Origin: Azoarcus sp. L1K30
Lineage (GTDB): Bacteria > Pseudomonadota > Gammaproteobacteria > Burkholderiales > Rhodocyclaceae
Assembly (NCBI RefSeq): GCF_018122735.1
Contig: NZ_JAGRRD010000001.1
Span: 1,702,081-1,766,080 of the forward strand
Reading direction: 5' to 3'
Length of the DNA stretch: 64,000 bases
Position 1 is the stretch's first letter. Every line of letters begins with the position of its first letter. This document shows positions 26,915-35,316 of this stretch, one piece after another. Below the pieces are notes generated by a model, which searched no databases, had not been told where the DNA came from, and saw only the letters and a list, made by a program, of their open reading frames with translations. Made by a program: the position numbers and the translations under genes.

Positions 26915-28894
26915 ATGACAAACTGCTCAAAGGGCCTTGTCGCCTTCACCATCGCATTGTTGACGCTGACCGCTGCGATCTACCTGCCGCATCTTGGCAG
27001 CGAGCTCATCTTCGACGATAACCGCCTGATCGATGGTACGGTTTTTGGCGCGTACGCCGACCCTCTACAGATCAAACAACGCCTGGTGTCTTACGGTAGT
27101 TTTGTCTGGAGTACCAGTCTCCTTGGCGAGGGCTGGTGGAAACAACGACTGATTAACATCCTCTTTCATGTCGGTTCATCCATCGGCTTATTCGTCCTGG
27201 TACGTGGTCTGATGGCGAATATCGCTTGGCCTCGAAACGATGACGGTCACGGCCCGACGGATTCGTCGCTCACCTCTGCCGCCGCAATCGGTACTTTGCT
27301 TTTCGCGCTGAATCCGGTTGCGGTTTACGGTGTTGCCTATCTGATTCAAAGATCAATCTTGATGGCAACCCTCTTTTCAATCTGGGCACTGGTATTCGTT
27401 TTTTTTTCCGCACGGCGCGAGCGGCCAGGCCTTCTGTGGATTGCGCTACTGCTTTATTTTTTCGCGCTGCTCTCTAAGGAACATGCATTGCTACTTCCGC
27501 TACCAGCTGCCGCACTTTACCTATTTTCCAGTCGCTTCTCACGCAAGCAGCGCATAGCAATTTCAAGCGCTGTATTTTTTCTGGTCGCTTTCAGCGCAAC
27601 TTTTTTTATCAATCGATACGGCGATATCGTTGGATCTGCATTCGACAGGCAATCTCAAAGCTACCTAGCACTACTCGAGACGATGAAGCCCGGTGTCGGA
27701 CAGGAAGTTTATGGTCTCAGCATCTTGAATCAAGCATGGCTTTTTTTCCGGTACGGTGCGCTGTGGATGATCCCGAATGTGGAGTGGATGTCGATTGATT
27801 TGCGCCCAGCATTTCCACTCGAATTTGCTTCAGTTCCACAGGTGTTTGGCCTTCCGCTGTATCTCGGACTCCTGTCAGCTGCTACCTTCATGATGTTCAG
27901 GTTCGCCGATTGGCGCCGATATGCAGGCTTCGCCATTTTTACGCCATCGGTGCTTTTCGCTACGGAGTTCGCGACGGTCTGGATTCAGGATCCGTTCGTG
28001 CTGTACCGAAGCTACCTGTGGGCAATTGGCATGCCCTTCCTGTTTGCGCTGCCATTCGTGGGCGCCAAACCCAGGACAATCCTGCTTATTGCAATGATCA
28101 TCTGCCCTTTGTTTGCAGGCCTTGCATTTGAACGAGCCCATTCGCTCTCAACGGAGTTCAATGCATGGAACGATGCTGCTGAAAAGGTGGACCTGAGTGC
28201 AGCCCCGAATGCCGTGGGACGCTCGCGCGCATTTCTTAACCGTGGTAACCAGTTCGTTGCGAGAGGCATGCTGAATGTCGCAACCAACGATTACATGATT
28301 GCGCGCCAGCTGGGCGATAGCAGCGGTACAGCTGATTACCACCTCGGTGGCGTCCTCCTGGCAACGGGCAAGCTTGATGACGCCTTGGCCGCATTCAAGA
28401 GAGCAGAAGCAGGCAATGACACGGCTGGATTTGCGCACTTGCTGTTAGTGCAGAAGGCCGACACGCTTTTCCGGATGCAGCGCTTCCAGGAAGCTGAGGC
28501 GGAAGCGGAGCGGGCGTTGTCCATGGAGCTCGACAGGGAGAACCGAATCCGCACACTGTCGATACACGGTGGCGCCAGTTTCCGTCTTGGCAATTTCGAG
28601 AGTGCACTTCAGGATTACTCGAGGCTCATGGAAGAAGAGCCCTCGAAGCGCTCGCACAAGATTGCATACGCGATGACATTGAACGGCATGGGGCAACACC
28701 AGGAGGCCATGGCAACGATCAGTGCGATCTCGCAACAGGCTGAGGGCGCAGATGTCAGCTTTGCGCGAATCATGATCCTTCACGCGGGCGGGAAGACAGC
28801 CCGTGCCGTGGCCGAACTGCGATCCTCATTGATCAAATGGCCCGGCGACAAGGGGCTGAACCTGCTACGCGAGAAACTGCAACGGGCCCAATAA
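26915..28894 (+). CDS. TMTC-like GT-C membrane protein with C-terminal TPR repeats
   Basis: 659-aa protein. Residues 1-430 contain about ten hydrophobic segments, and the first extracytoplasmic loop has HLGSELIFDDNRLIDG, where D34-D35 match the acidic motif of GT-C glycosyltransferases of the TMTC/PMT type. Residues 440-655 are TPR-like helix pairs (for example ADYHLGGVLLATGKLDDALA and AYAMTLNGMGQHQEAMATIS). This architecture suggests a lipid-linked sugar donor used to glycosylate a periplasmic substrate. ATG 26915 is chosen because the membrane domain begins there. The gene ends 6 bases from the convergent GH19 gene. Confidence 0.72.
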   Translation: MTNCSKGLVAFTIALLTLTAAIYLPHLGSELIFDDNRLIDGTVFGAYADPLQIKQRLVSYGSFVWSTSLLGEGWWKQRLINILFHVGSSIGLFVLVRGLMANIAWPRNDDGHGPTDSSLTSAAAIGTLLFALNPVAVYGVAYLIQRSILMATLFSIWALVFVFFSARRERPGLLWIALLLYFFALLSKEHALLLPLPAAALYLFSSRFSRKQRIAISSAVFFLVAFSATFFINRYGDIVGSAFDRQSQSYLALLETMKPGVGQEVYGLSILNQAWLFFRYGALWMIPNVEWMSIDLRPAFPLEFASVPQVFGLPLYLGLLSAATFMMFRFADWRRYAGFAIFTPSVLFATEFATVWIQDPFVLYRSYLWAIGMPFLFALPFVGAKPRTILLIAMIICPLFAGLAFERAHSLSTEFNAWNDAAEKVDLSAAPNAVGRSRAFLNRGNQFVARGMLNVATNDYMIARQLGDSSGTADYHLGGVLLATGKLDDALAAFKRAEAGNDTAGFAHLLLVQKADTLFRMQRFQEAEAEAERALSMELDRENRIRTLSIHGGASFRLGNFESALQDYSRLMEEEPSKRSHKIAYAMTLNGMGQHQEAMATISAISQQAEGADVSFARIMILHAGGKTARAVAELRSSLIKWPGDKGLNLLREKLQRAQ

Positions 28895-28900
28895 TATGTC

Positions 28901-29707
28901 TCACACCGATGCAATCGATCGTTCTCCGCGTTGGTAGGCATCGGTAAAGCGGTCCAGTCCATGACTGCCGCCATTGACCAGCCGGCGGGCATGGCGCAGA
29001 TCACCTTCCAGCAGGGCGATCTTGATACCGTTCTCCTTGTCCTTGAGAAATGCCGCCAGTAGGCGGCCGGCGATCAGGGGGTCGGATGCAAGCTCCGGCT
29101 CTCGAATCAGACGATCGCCCAGCCCCAGCTTCTCGCCGAAACGGGCGTAATTGAAACGCCCGGTCAGCTGGATGTAGCCACGCCCTCGATAGCGCTCGCC
29201 ATCGGGCGCCCCCTGATTGCCGAGATCGCGACGCGCATCGTAAAGATCGAAGGGGTGGCCGCGAGGCGAGGTATTGAATCGCGACAAACCTTCGGCCACG
29301 GGTCTGAAACTCTCGGTTTCCGCACGAATCGTGGCCAGCGCCATCAACACCATGGGCTTGTCTGTCAGCCCCAGTTCCGCGAGGGCCTCGCTCACCGGCG
29401 GCAGATTCTCGCGAATGTTGCTGATCGGCGTCGATGGAAACATTTCAGACACCGCCTGGACCGTCACCCCAGGAAGCACATCGGGCCACACGTCACCTTT
29501 CCTGGCAAGCTCCAGGGCCGCGAGCGTTCGCGGCCCTGCGATGCCATCAGCCAGTAGCCCCTCGCTCAGCTGGAATGCCATCAATGCGGCCTCGGTGCCG
29601 CCCCCGAACTCGCCATCGATCAGTCCCGGGGAGAATCCGCGTGCATCGAGTGCCTTTTGCAGGCGTTTGACCGCAGCCCCGCTCATTCCCCGCCTCAACG
29701 CTGTCAT
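28901..29707 (-). CDS. peptidoglycan-binding protein with GH19 (chitinase/endolysin-like) domain
   Basis: 268-aa protein. Residues 5-65 are a PG_binding_1 domain (GMSGAAVKRLQKALDARGF, DGEFGGGTEAALMAFQ). Residues 80-268 are a glycoside hydrolase family 19 domain with MVLMALATIRAETESFRPV (catalytic Glu) and GERYRGRGYIQLTGRFNY. It should cleave beta-1,4 linkages of peptidoglycan, as phage-type endolysins of this family do. No signal peptide or adjacent holin is seen and no other phage gene is near, so it is either a domesticated lysin or a secreted effector using another route. Confidence 0.83.
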   Translation of the reverse strand: MTALRRGMSGAAVKRLQKALDARGFSPGLIDGEFGGGTEAALMAFQLSEGLLADGIAGPRTLAALELARKGDVWPDVLPGVTVQAVSEMFPSTPISNIRENLPPVSEALAELGLTDKPMVLMALATIRAETESFRPVAEGLSRFNTSPRGHPFDLYDARRDLGNQGAPDGERYRGRGYIQLTGRFNYARFGEKLGLGDRLIREPELASDPLIAGRLLAAFLKDKENGIKIALLEGDLRHARRLVNGGSHGLDRFTDAYQRGERSIASV

Positions 29708-29900
29708 CGCCTTCCCCTTTATTGAACGACGATCTCAATATAGGTCAAGCACATGGCATCGCCACAAAGATCGTGGGGCGATCGAAGCCGTGCTGGATGG
29801 AAGCCTGCGCGCTCCGCACCTATACTGCATCGACGCGATCCGTCATCGGGTGCAATCCCTGACCGGACTGCGTGCCCCTTCATCGCTCCGGAGCAAGCGC

Positions 29901-31604
29901 ATGGCCGCAACGACCGATGCGACGCTGATCACGACCGGCATGCTGCCCATGCTTCTGCTCGCGAGTGCGGCGCTGACGGCACCGGTGTCGATCGCCCTGC
30001 TCGCGCTCTACCGTCGCGCAGTACTGCGCTCGATGGCTTCAAGCGGCACCGCCGGGCCGACCCCGGAACGGGAATCATCCGATCGGGCCCCGCCGCCGAC
30101 GTCCGCGCTGGCGTTCGAGTTTGTCGATACGCCTGCTTCTGCCCCCGCCGCCTCGGTGTTGATCCGGCGCTCGCTATGGCGGGCTGCGCTGGTCTATGCC
30201 GTTGCCGGACTGTGCTACGCAGGCACGCTCGGCGGCGCCTGGATGATCCAGGCCGGAGGCGATAGCTTTGTGCCGATGCGTTTCCTGTGGCTGCTGTCGT
30301 GCTACGCATGGCCGACTGCCCTGGGCATCGGCATGCTGCTTGCCGTGAGTACGCGCCAGCGCCTGATCACAGCCGGCGTCTACTTTGCATTGCTGTTTGC
30401 CGTCGCCGTGGGCGCCATCGTGCGCAACGACGAATTGACCTTTGCCGAAGTCGCGACCTTCTGGCTACTCACCAATGCGCCGGCCACGGCACTGCTGCTT
30501 GCCTTTCTTCATCGCCGGGTACGTGCGGTAGGCCCGCTGGTGCTGGCCTTCATGGTGCTGGTGGTCACCGGATCACAGGTGGCGCTTTCCCTCGTCGGCA
30601 GTAGTGAATCGGCAATGCGCAGCGCGATTGTCGCAGGCAGCGCGGTCGGGCTGGGCGGCGTGGGCACTTTTGTCGCCACGCTCGTCATCGGCGCACTCGC
30701 CGCTACGGCAGCAGGCTGGCAATGCCTGAAATGGCTCGGCCATCGGCATCGCGAACGCCGCAGCAGCGATCAGGCGCTGACGCTGGACGCAATGTGGCTG
30801 CTGTTCGGCATGGTGCAATCGATCACTTTCGCATTCGCCGGCTGGGCATGGATCTTCACCGGAATCGTCGCCTTCGGCGCATACAAGTCGGTCACGCTTG
30901 TCGGCTTCCATGCCGCCGGCCTGCACCGGGCATCGCAGAATGGGGCGTCCTTGCTGCTGTTGCGCGTCTTTGCGCTCGGTGCCCTCAGTGGAGAGCTTTT
31001 CGACGTGCTGGCCAAGCGCTGGATGCGAATTGGCGACATCAGCATGATTGCAGGTCCTGATCTGGCCACGACCACCATCGAGCCCCATGAGTTTCTGGAC
31101 TTCGTCGGCGGCAGACTGTCGCGCCAGTTCGTACGCGACGCCGACGACCTAGGCTCCCGGATGCAGACACGCGCGCTCGGACCGGACCCCGACGGCCGCT
31201 ATCGCGCCAACGAGTTCTTCTGCCACGCCGACACCTGGCAAATGGCGATGCAGCGCATCGCCACCACCGCGGACGTCGTCCTGATGGACTTGCGCAGCTT
31301 CTCATCCGGCAACCAGGGCTGCCAGTACGAATTGCAGCAACTCATCGACATCGTCCCTCTCGAACGCGTCCTGCTGCTCATCGACGGCAGCACCGACCGC
31401 GACTTCCTGCTGCAGACGCTGCAGACTCTGTGGTCAAGGGCAGCGCCGGACTCTCCCAACCGATCGCAGCCAGATCCGCGATTGCGCATCGTCGATATCG
31501 GGCGCCATGTCGAACACGTCATACCGTCGCTACTCCACCGATTGAGCGCGCCGGTAGAAGCTTCCGGCATCGGCGACGGTCGGGTGACGCTGCGAAGCAG
31601 CTAG
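29901..31604 (+). CDS. large membrane protein of unknown function with C-terminal Rossmann/TIR-like domain
   Basis: 567-aa protein. The first 40 residues and residues 90-360 are strongly hydrophobic (eight or more membrane segments). The C-terminal 180 residues are soluble, with VVLMDLRSFSSGNQGCQYEL, VLLLIDGSTDRDFLLQTLQT and LRIVDIGRH in an alternating strand-helix pattern suggestive of a TIR-like or related alpha/beta fold. GGAG sits 8 bases before ATG 29901, which supports that start although the frame is open much further upstream. The stop overlaps the end of the convergent receptor gene. I do not recognise a named function. Confidence 0.65.
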   Translation: MAATTDATLITTGMLPMLLLASAALTAPVSIALLALYRRAVLRSMASSGTAGPTPERESSDRAPPPTSALAFEFVDTPASAPAASVLIRRSLWRAALVYAVAGLCYAGTLGGAWMIQAGGDSFVPMRFLWLLSCYAWPTALGIGMLLAVSTRQRLITAGVYFALLFAVAVGAIVRNDELTFAEVATFWLLTNAPATALLLAFLHRRVRAVGPLVLAFMVLVVTGSQVALSLVGSSESAMRSAIVAGSAVGLGGVGTFVATLVIGALAATAAGWQCLKWLGHRHRERRSSDQALTLDAMWLLFGMVQSITFAFAGWAWIFTGIVAFGAYKSVTLVGFHAAGLHRASQNGASLLLLRVFALGALSGELFDVLAKRWMRIGDISMIAGPDLATTTIEPHEFLDFVGGRLSRQFVRDADDLGSRMQTRALGPDPDGRYRANEFFCHADTWQMAMQRIATTADVVLMDLRSFSSGNQGCQYELQQLIDIVPLERVLLLIDGSTDRDFLLQTLQTLWSRAAPDSPNRSQPDPRLRIVDIGRHVEHVIPSLLHRLSAPVEASGIGDGRVTLRSS

Positions 31605-33844
31605 AAGTCGAGCCGCAGCGAGACCCATTGCCGCGTCTCGACCACGCGGTCCGACGGTTCGCCGCTCGACTTGAACTCACCGTGAGCGCCGTTGATCGAT
31701 TGCGCGATGTACGCCAACTCGCCGCGTTGCCCGGCGAGATTGAAGGGACGGCCCAGGCGAAGGTCGAAACGACGGTAGAAGTCGACCGAACTGTTGCGAG
31801 TCCACTTCATGTTTCCGACCCAATAGCCCGCCAGGGAGAAATCGACCCCGCCCGGCAAGCGTTGCATGAACAACAAGGAACTCGCACTATCGGGCGCCGA
31901 CTCCCGGGTCAGGCGGCTGATGCGGTCACGGTTGCCGGCAGTTTCAAGTGTCGTGACGCCGCCCGCCAGGGCAGCATCGAGAAACGCTGACGAGATTGCG
32001 GTCCACGCCTGTCCGACTTGCAGCCGGGTGCCCTCTCGCGGTTGCCAGCGCCACTGGAATTCAAGCCCCTGGATCGCCACGCGCTGGACTGCCGTGGTGA
32101 AATCGGCGGCGCCCGCCACGCAGGGACCGGGATAGACTGGTACATCGCATGCGACCGAGAGCGGAAGACGACGCTCGACCGTCAGCATGCGATTGGGGAC
32201 ACGCTCGTGGAATAGCCGCACATCGAGACTGCTGCGCCACGCCTTCCAGTCTCCCAGGTAGCCGATCTCCACCGTATCGATCCGCTCCTGCGCCATGTCG
32301 CCGTCGCCCAGGAACTTGTGGCGATAGACCTGTCCCGGCGGAATCGGCACGCCGCCGGCAGTCGCAAACGGTGTGATCAGGCGGACACCGATGTAGTCCG
32401 CGGTGCTGCCGGTGCGGAAAGCACGTGAGGCGCCGAATCGCAGTGTATCTTCCGGCGTCAGATGAAAGTTGGCACTCAGACGGGGGGAGAAATTGCCGCC
32501 CGCGAGCGAGTCGCGTTCGCCGGCGACGCCAAAATTGCCCGTGAACCATTCGGCCGGCCGCCACTCCACGTTGCCGAAAATGCGCCCTACGCGGCGATAG
32601 GCGGTATCGTGCCGCGGCAGATAGCTGTCCGATTGCAGGCTGTCGAGCCTGTATCCAGCGCCCCACGCCACGCGCGTCGCTGCGGTGGGTGCAAAGGTGT
32701 GCTGGACTTCGATCTCGTGGCGATCGCCGACATCGCCGTACGCATCCACGCGGTAGCGCAGCGCCCGGTTGCCATTCCAGCTCAGATCACTGCCAAGTTC
32801 GACATGGTCCTCGGAGCCTCGATCCTGCGTGTAGGCGTAACGGAGTTGAAGGTCGGCTTCGGCACTCAATATGCGCCGCCAACCCAACTGCAAGAAGGTA
32901 TTCGACTGATCGAAATCTCGAAAGGGGTTGCCCGGATCCTCGCCGCCCGACAGCACCTTGACGCCGTTCACATCGATGCGGGCAAGCCGCCCGAGCCTGG
33001 TCACCGCCTCGACGTGCCCCAGGCTCAATTGCAACTGCTCGCTATTGCCGAGCCAATACGCTGCATTCAAGGTCAGCAGCCTGGAATCGAAGGAATCCTT
33101 CCAGTCGAACTGATCGGTCAATCCGAAATCGTTCTTCTGTTGGTAGGTAAAGCGGAAATCGCCCGCGTCCCCAACACGTCCGCCAACACGCAACGTGCTG
33201 TCGCTCACGCCCTGCGTACCCTGATTCGTGCTCACCGACACCCCCCGCACCAGTGCAGGATCGACGGTGATGATGTTGATCACGCCCAGAAACGCGTTGG
33301 AACCGTAGGACACCGCATTGGTACCGCGTACGACTTCGATACGCTCCACGTCCTCCAGTGCCACCGGCAGCGTCGCCCAGTTGATGCCATTGCGAAATAG
33401 CGGCGAATACTGCGAGCGGCCGTCGATCAGCACCTGCACCCGTGGCGAAAAATCCTCGTTGGTCAGGCCGTGATAGGTCACGCGTGCGGCGTCGGTATTG
33501 TTGGGATAGGTCATGAAACCGGGCACCAGCCTGAACACATCGCTCAGGTCGCGCGCGCCGCTGGCCTTGATCATGTCGCGGTCGATCACCGTCACAGCAG
33601 CCGAAGCGTCTGCCAGACGCTGCGGCAGTCGACTGACCGAGGCGACGATGGGCAAGTCCGAGAAAAAGGGATTGTCCTCATTCTGCGCAAATCCGTTCGA
33701 CGCCACCAGACCGGTCAAGGCCACGAGCAACCGTGCAATCCGTCCCCTCGCATCCCTATCCGGCAAGCCGGAATGGCATGCTGCGTCGTGCGACGGACGC
33801 ACGCGCCCGAGCGACGCAAAAAAAGAACTGGATGGAACCGGCAT
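31601..33844 (-). CDS. TonB-dependent outer-membrane receptor
   Basis: 747-aa beta-barrel receptor. A signal peptide ends near SNGFA (about residue 53), preceded by an unusually long N-terminal stretch, so translation may begin later than the ATG at 33844. The plug domain follows (RLADASAAVTVIDRDMIKAS, RVQVLIDGRSQYSPL, VERIEVVRGTNAVSYGSNAF), then the barrel, ending in an aromatic residue (RLDF). The plug is of the type annotated as vitamin B12/siderophore/colicin receptors, but the ligand cannot be told. It is downstream of dctD on the same strand; no cobalamin riboswitch is recognisable in the 134-base gap. Confidence 0.9.
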   Translation of the reverse strand: MPVPSSSFFASLGRVRPSHDAACHSGLPDRDARGRIARLLVALTGLVASNGFAQNEDNPFFSDLPIVASVSRLPQRLADASAAVTVIDRDMIKASGARDLSDVFRLVPGFMTYPNNTDAARVTYHGLTNEDFSPRVQVLIDGRSQYSPLFRNGINWATLPVALEDVERIEVVRGTNAVSYGSNAFLGVINIITVDPALVRGVSVSTNQGTQGVSDSTLRVGGRVGDAGDFRFTYQQKNDFGLTDQFDWKDSFDSRLLTLNAAYWLGNSEQLQLSLGHVEAVTRLGRLARIDVNGVKVLSGGEDPGNPFRDFDQSNTFLQLGWRRILSAEADLQLRYAYTQDRGSEDHVELGSDLSWNGNRALRYRVDAYGDVGDRHEIEVQHTFAPTAATRVAWGAGYRLDSLQSDSYLPRHDTAYRRVGRIFGNVEWRPAEWFTGNFGVAGERDSLAGGNFSPRLSANFHLTPEDTLRFGASRAFRTGSTADYIGVRLITPFATAGGVPIPPGQVYRHKFLGDGDMAQERIDTVEIGYLGDWKAWRSSLDVRLFHERVPNRMLTVERRLPLSVACDVPVYPGPCVAGAADFTTAVQRVAIQGLEFQWRWQPREGTRLQVGQAWTAISSAFLDAALAGGVTTLETAGNRDRISRLTRESAPDSASSLLFMQRLPGGVDFSLAGYWVGNMKWTRNSSVDFYRRFDLRLGRPFNLAGQRGELAYIAQSINGAHGEFKSSGEPSDRVVETRQWVSLRLDF

Positions 33845-33978
33845 TGGTGAAGGCGCCCGAACGGAACAGCGACAGCGGATTTTTTGCAGGCAGTATCCGG
33901 TCCGGCGGCAACAAGGTCAATGGTCGTCCGTCACGACATCGCTGCCGGACGACAGAACGCAGCCACACCCCTACAGCG

Positions 33979-35316
33979 TCAGGTTTCCCGATACCGTGCA
34001 GGCTCCAACCCGAACCGGGCGAGCTTGTCGTACAGCGTCTTGCGCGGCACCCCGAGCGCCTCCGCGGCGGCGGTGACCTCCCCTTGCGCCCCGGCCAGCG
34101 CAGATTCGATCAGATGCTGCTCGAACGCAGCCACCCTTTGCGGCAATGCGCTGCCAGGCGCCACCGCGCCAAGGTCGGGCGTCCACACCCCGAGCACATG
34201 CCGCTCCGCGAGATGCTGCAGTTCGCGCACATTTCCGGGCCAGTTCTGGCTCATCAGCCAATCCACCACCGCCGTTGACACCTGCGGGAGCGCCCGTCGA
34301 TAACGTTCCGCGGCCTGCAGACAGAAGGCGTTGAACAGCAGTGGAATGTCCTCCCGCCGCTCGCGCAGCGGCGGCAGCATGATCTGTACGACGTTGAGCC
34401 GGTAGTAGAGATCGGCACGGAAACGACCTGCGCGGCTTTCTTCGGCCAGGTCGACCTTGGTCGCCGCAACGACCCGGCATTCAACCGGAATCAGCCGGTT
34501 CGCGCCCAGGCGTTCGACCACCCGCTCCTGCAGTACGCGCAGCAGCTTGGCTTGCAGGGCCAGCGGCATGCCTTCGATCTCGTCCAGAAACAGGGTGCCG
34601 CCGTGTGCGTGCTCGATCTTGCCGGCACGACTGCGCGTGGCACCGGTAAATGCGCCCGGCTCGACACCGAACATCTCGCTCTCGAATACGCTCTCGGGCA
34701 GTGCGGCACAATTGATTGCCACAAAATTGCCTGCTCTGCGACGCCCGGAATCATGCAAACCACGCGCAATGCGCTCCTTTCCAGTGCCGGTTTCGCCGTG
34801 CACAAGCACGTCGACGTCGGTATCGGCCAATTCGGCGACCAGTTCGCGCACCCGGCTCATGGCCTGGCTGTTGCCCAGCAATCCCTCCAGACCGCTCGAC
34901 TGCGCCAGCTGTCGGCGCAACGCCCGGTTCTCGAGCACCAGACGGCGCTTTTCCGTCGCGCGGCGCACGACGTCGAGCAACTGCTCGGGCGCAAACGGCT
35001 TCTCGATGAAATCGTAGGCGCCCGCGCGCATGGCCTCGACCGCCATCGAGACATCGCCGTGCCCGGTCACCAGGATCACCGGCAGGTCGGCATCGATCGC
35101 CACCACGCGACGCAACAGGGCCATGCCATCCATGCCCGGCAGGCGCACATCCGTGACCAGCACGACCGGGCTCCCCGTACCCAGGCGCGCCACCACCGTT
35201 TCCGCACGGGCATGCCCTTCGACGGCGACATCCGCGAGCGCGAAAGTCTGAATACCTGCCGCACGCACTGCATCGTCATCTTCGACGTAGAGCACCTTCA
35301 TTGCCGTCTCGCTCAT
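33979..35316 (-). CDS. dctD: sigma-54-dependent response regulator, DctD-like
   Basis: 445-aa NtrC-family activator. The receiver domain has phospho-acceptor D56 (VLVTDVRLPGMDG). The AAA+ domain has GETGTGKE (Walker A), the sigma-54-contacting GAFTGA motif and GGTLFLDEIEGMPL (Walker B), and the C-terminus a Fis-type helix-turn-helix (VTAAAEALGVPRKTLYDKLA). It should be phosphorylated by the adjacent DctB-like kinase and activate a -24/-12 promoter; a fitting one stands before the TAXI binding-protein gene. The start overlaps the kinase stop. Last gene of the transporter operon. Confidence 0.93.
   Translation of the reverse strand: MSETAMKVLYVEDDDAVRAAGIQTFALADVAVEGHARAETVVARLGTGSPVVLVTDVRLPGMDGMALLRRVVAIDADLPVILVTGHGDVSMAVEAMRAGAYDFIEKPFAPEQLLDVVRRATEKRRLVLENRALRRQLAQSSGLEGLLGNSQAMSRVRELVAELADTDVDVLVHGETGTGKERIARGLHDSGRRRAGNFVAINCAALPESVFESEMFGVEPGAFTGATRSRAGKIEHAHGGTLFLDEIEGMPLALQAKLLRVLQERVVERLGANRLIPVECRVVAATKVDLAEESRAGRFRADLYYRLNVVQIMLPPLRERREDIPLLFNAFCLQAAERYRRALPQVSTAVVDWLMSQNWPGNVRELQHLAERHVLGVWTPDLGAVAPGSALPQRVAAFEQHLIESALAGAQGEVTAAAEALGVPRKTLYDKLARFGLEPARYRET

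Noticed and set aside
28901-29707. Prophage remnant
   Set aside because: The GH19 endolysin-like gene is the only phage-type gene; no holin, structural, integrase or attachment site is near it.
33845-33978. Cobalamin riboswitch upstream of the TonB-dependent receptor
   Set aside because: No B12-box or paired-stem arrangement could be recognised in the 134 bases.
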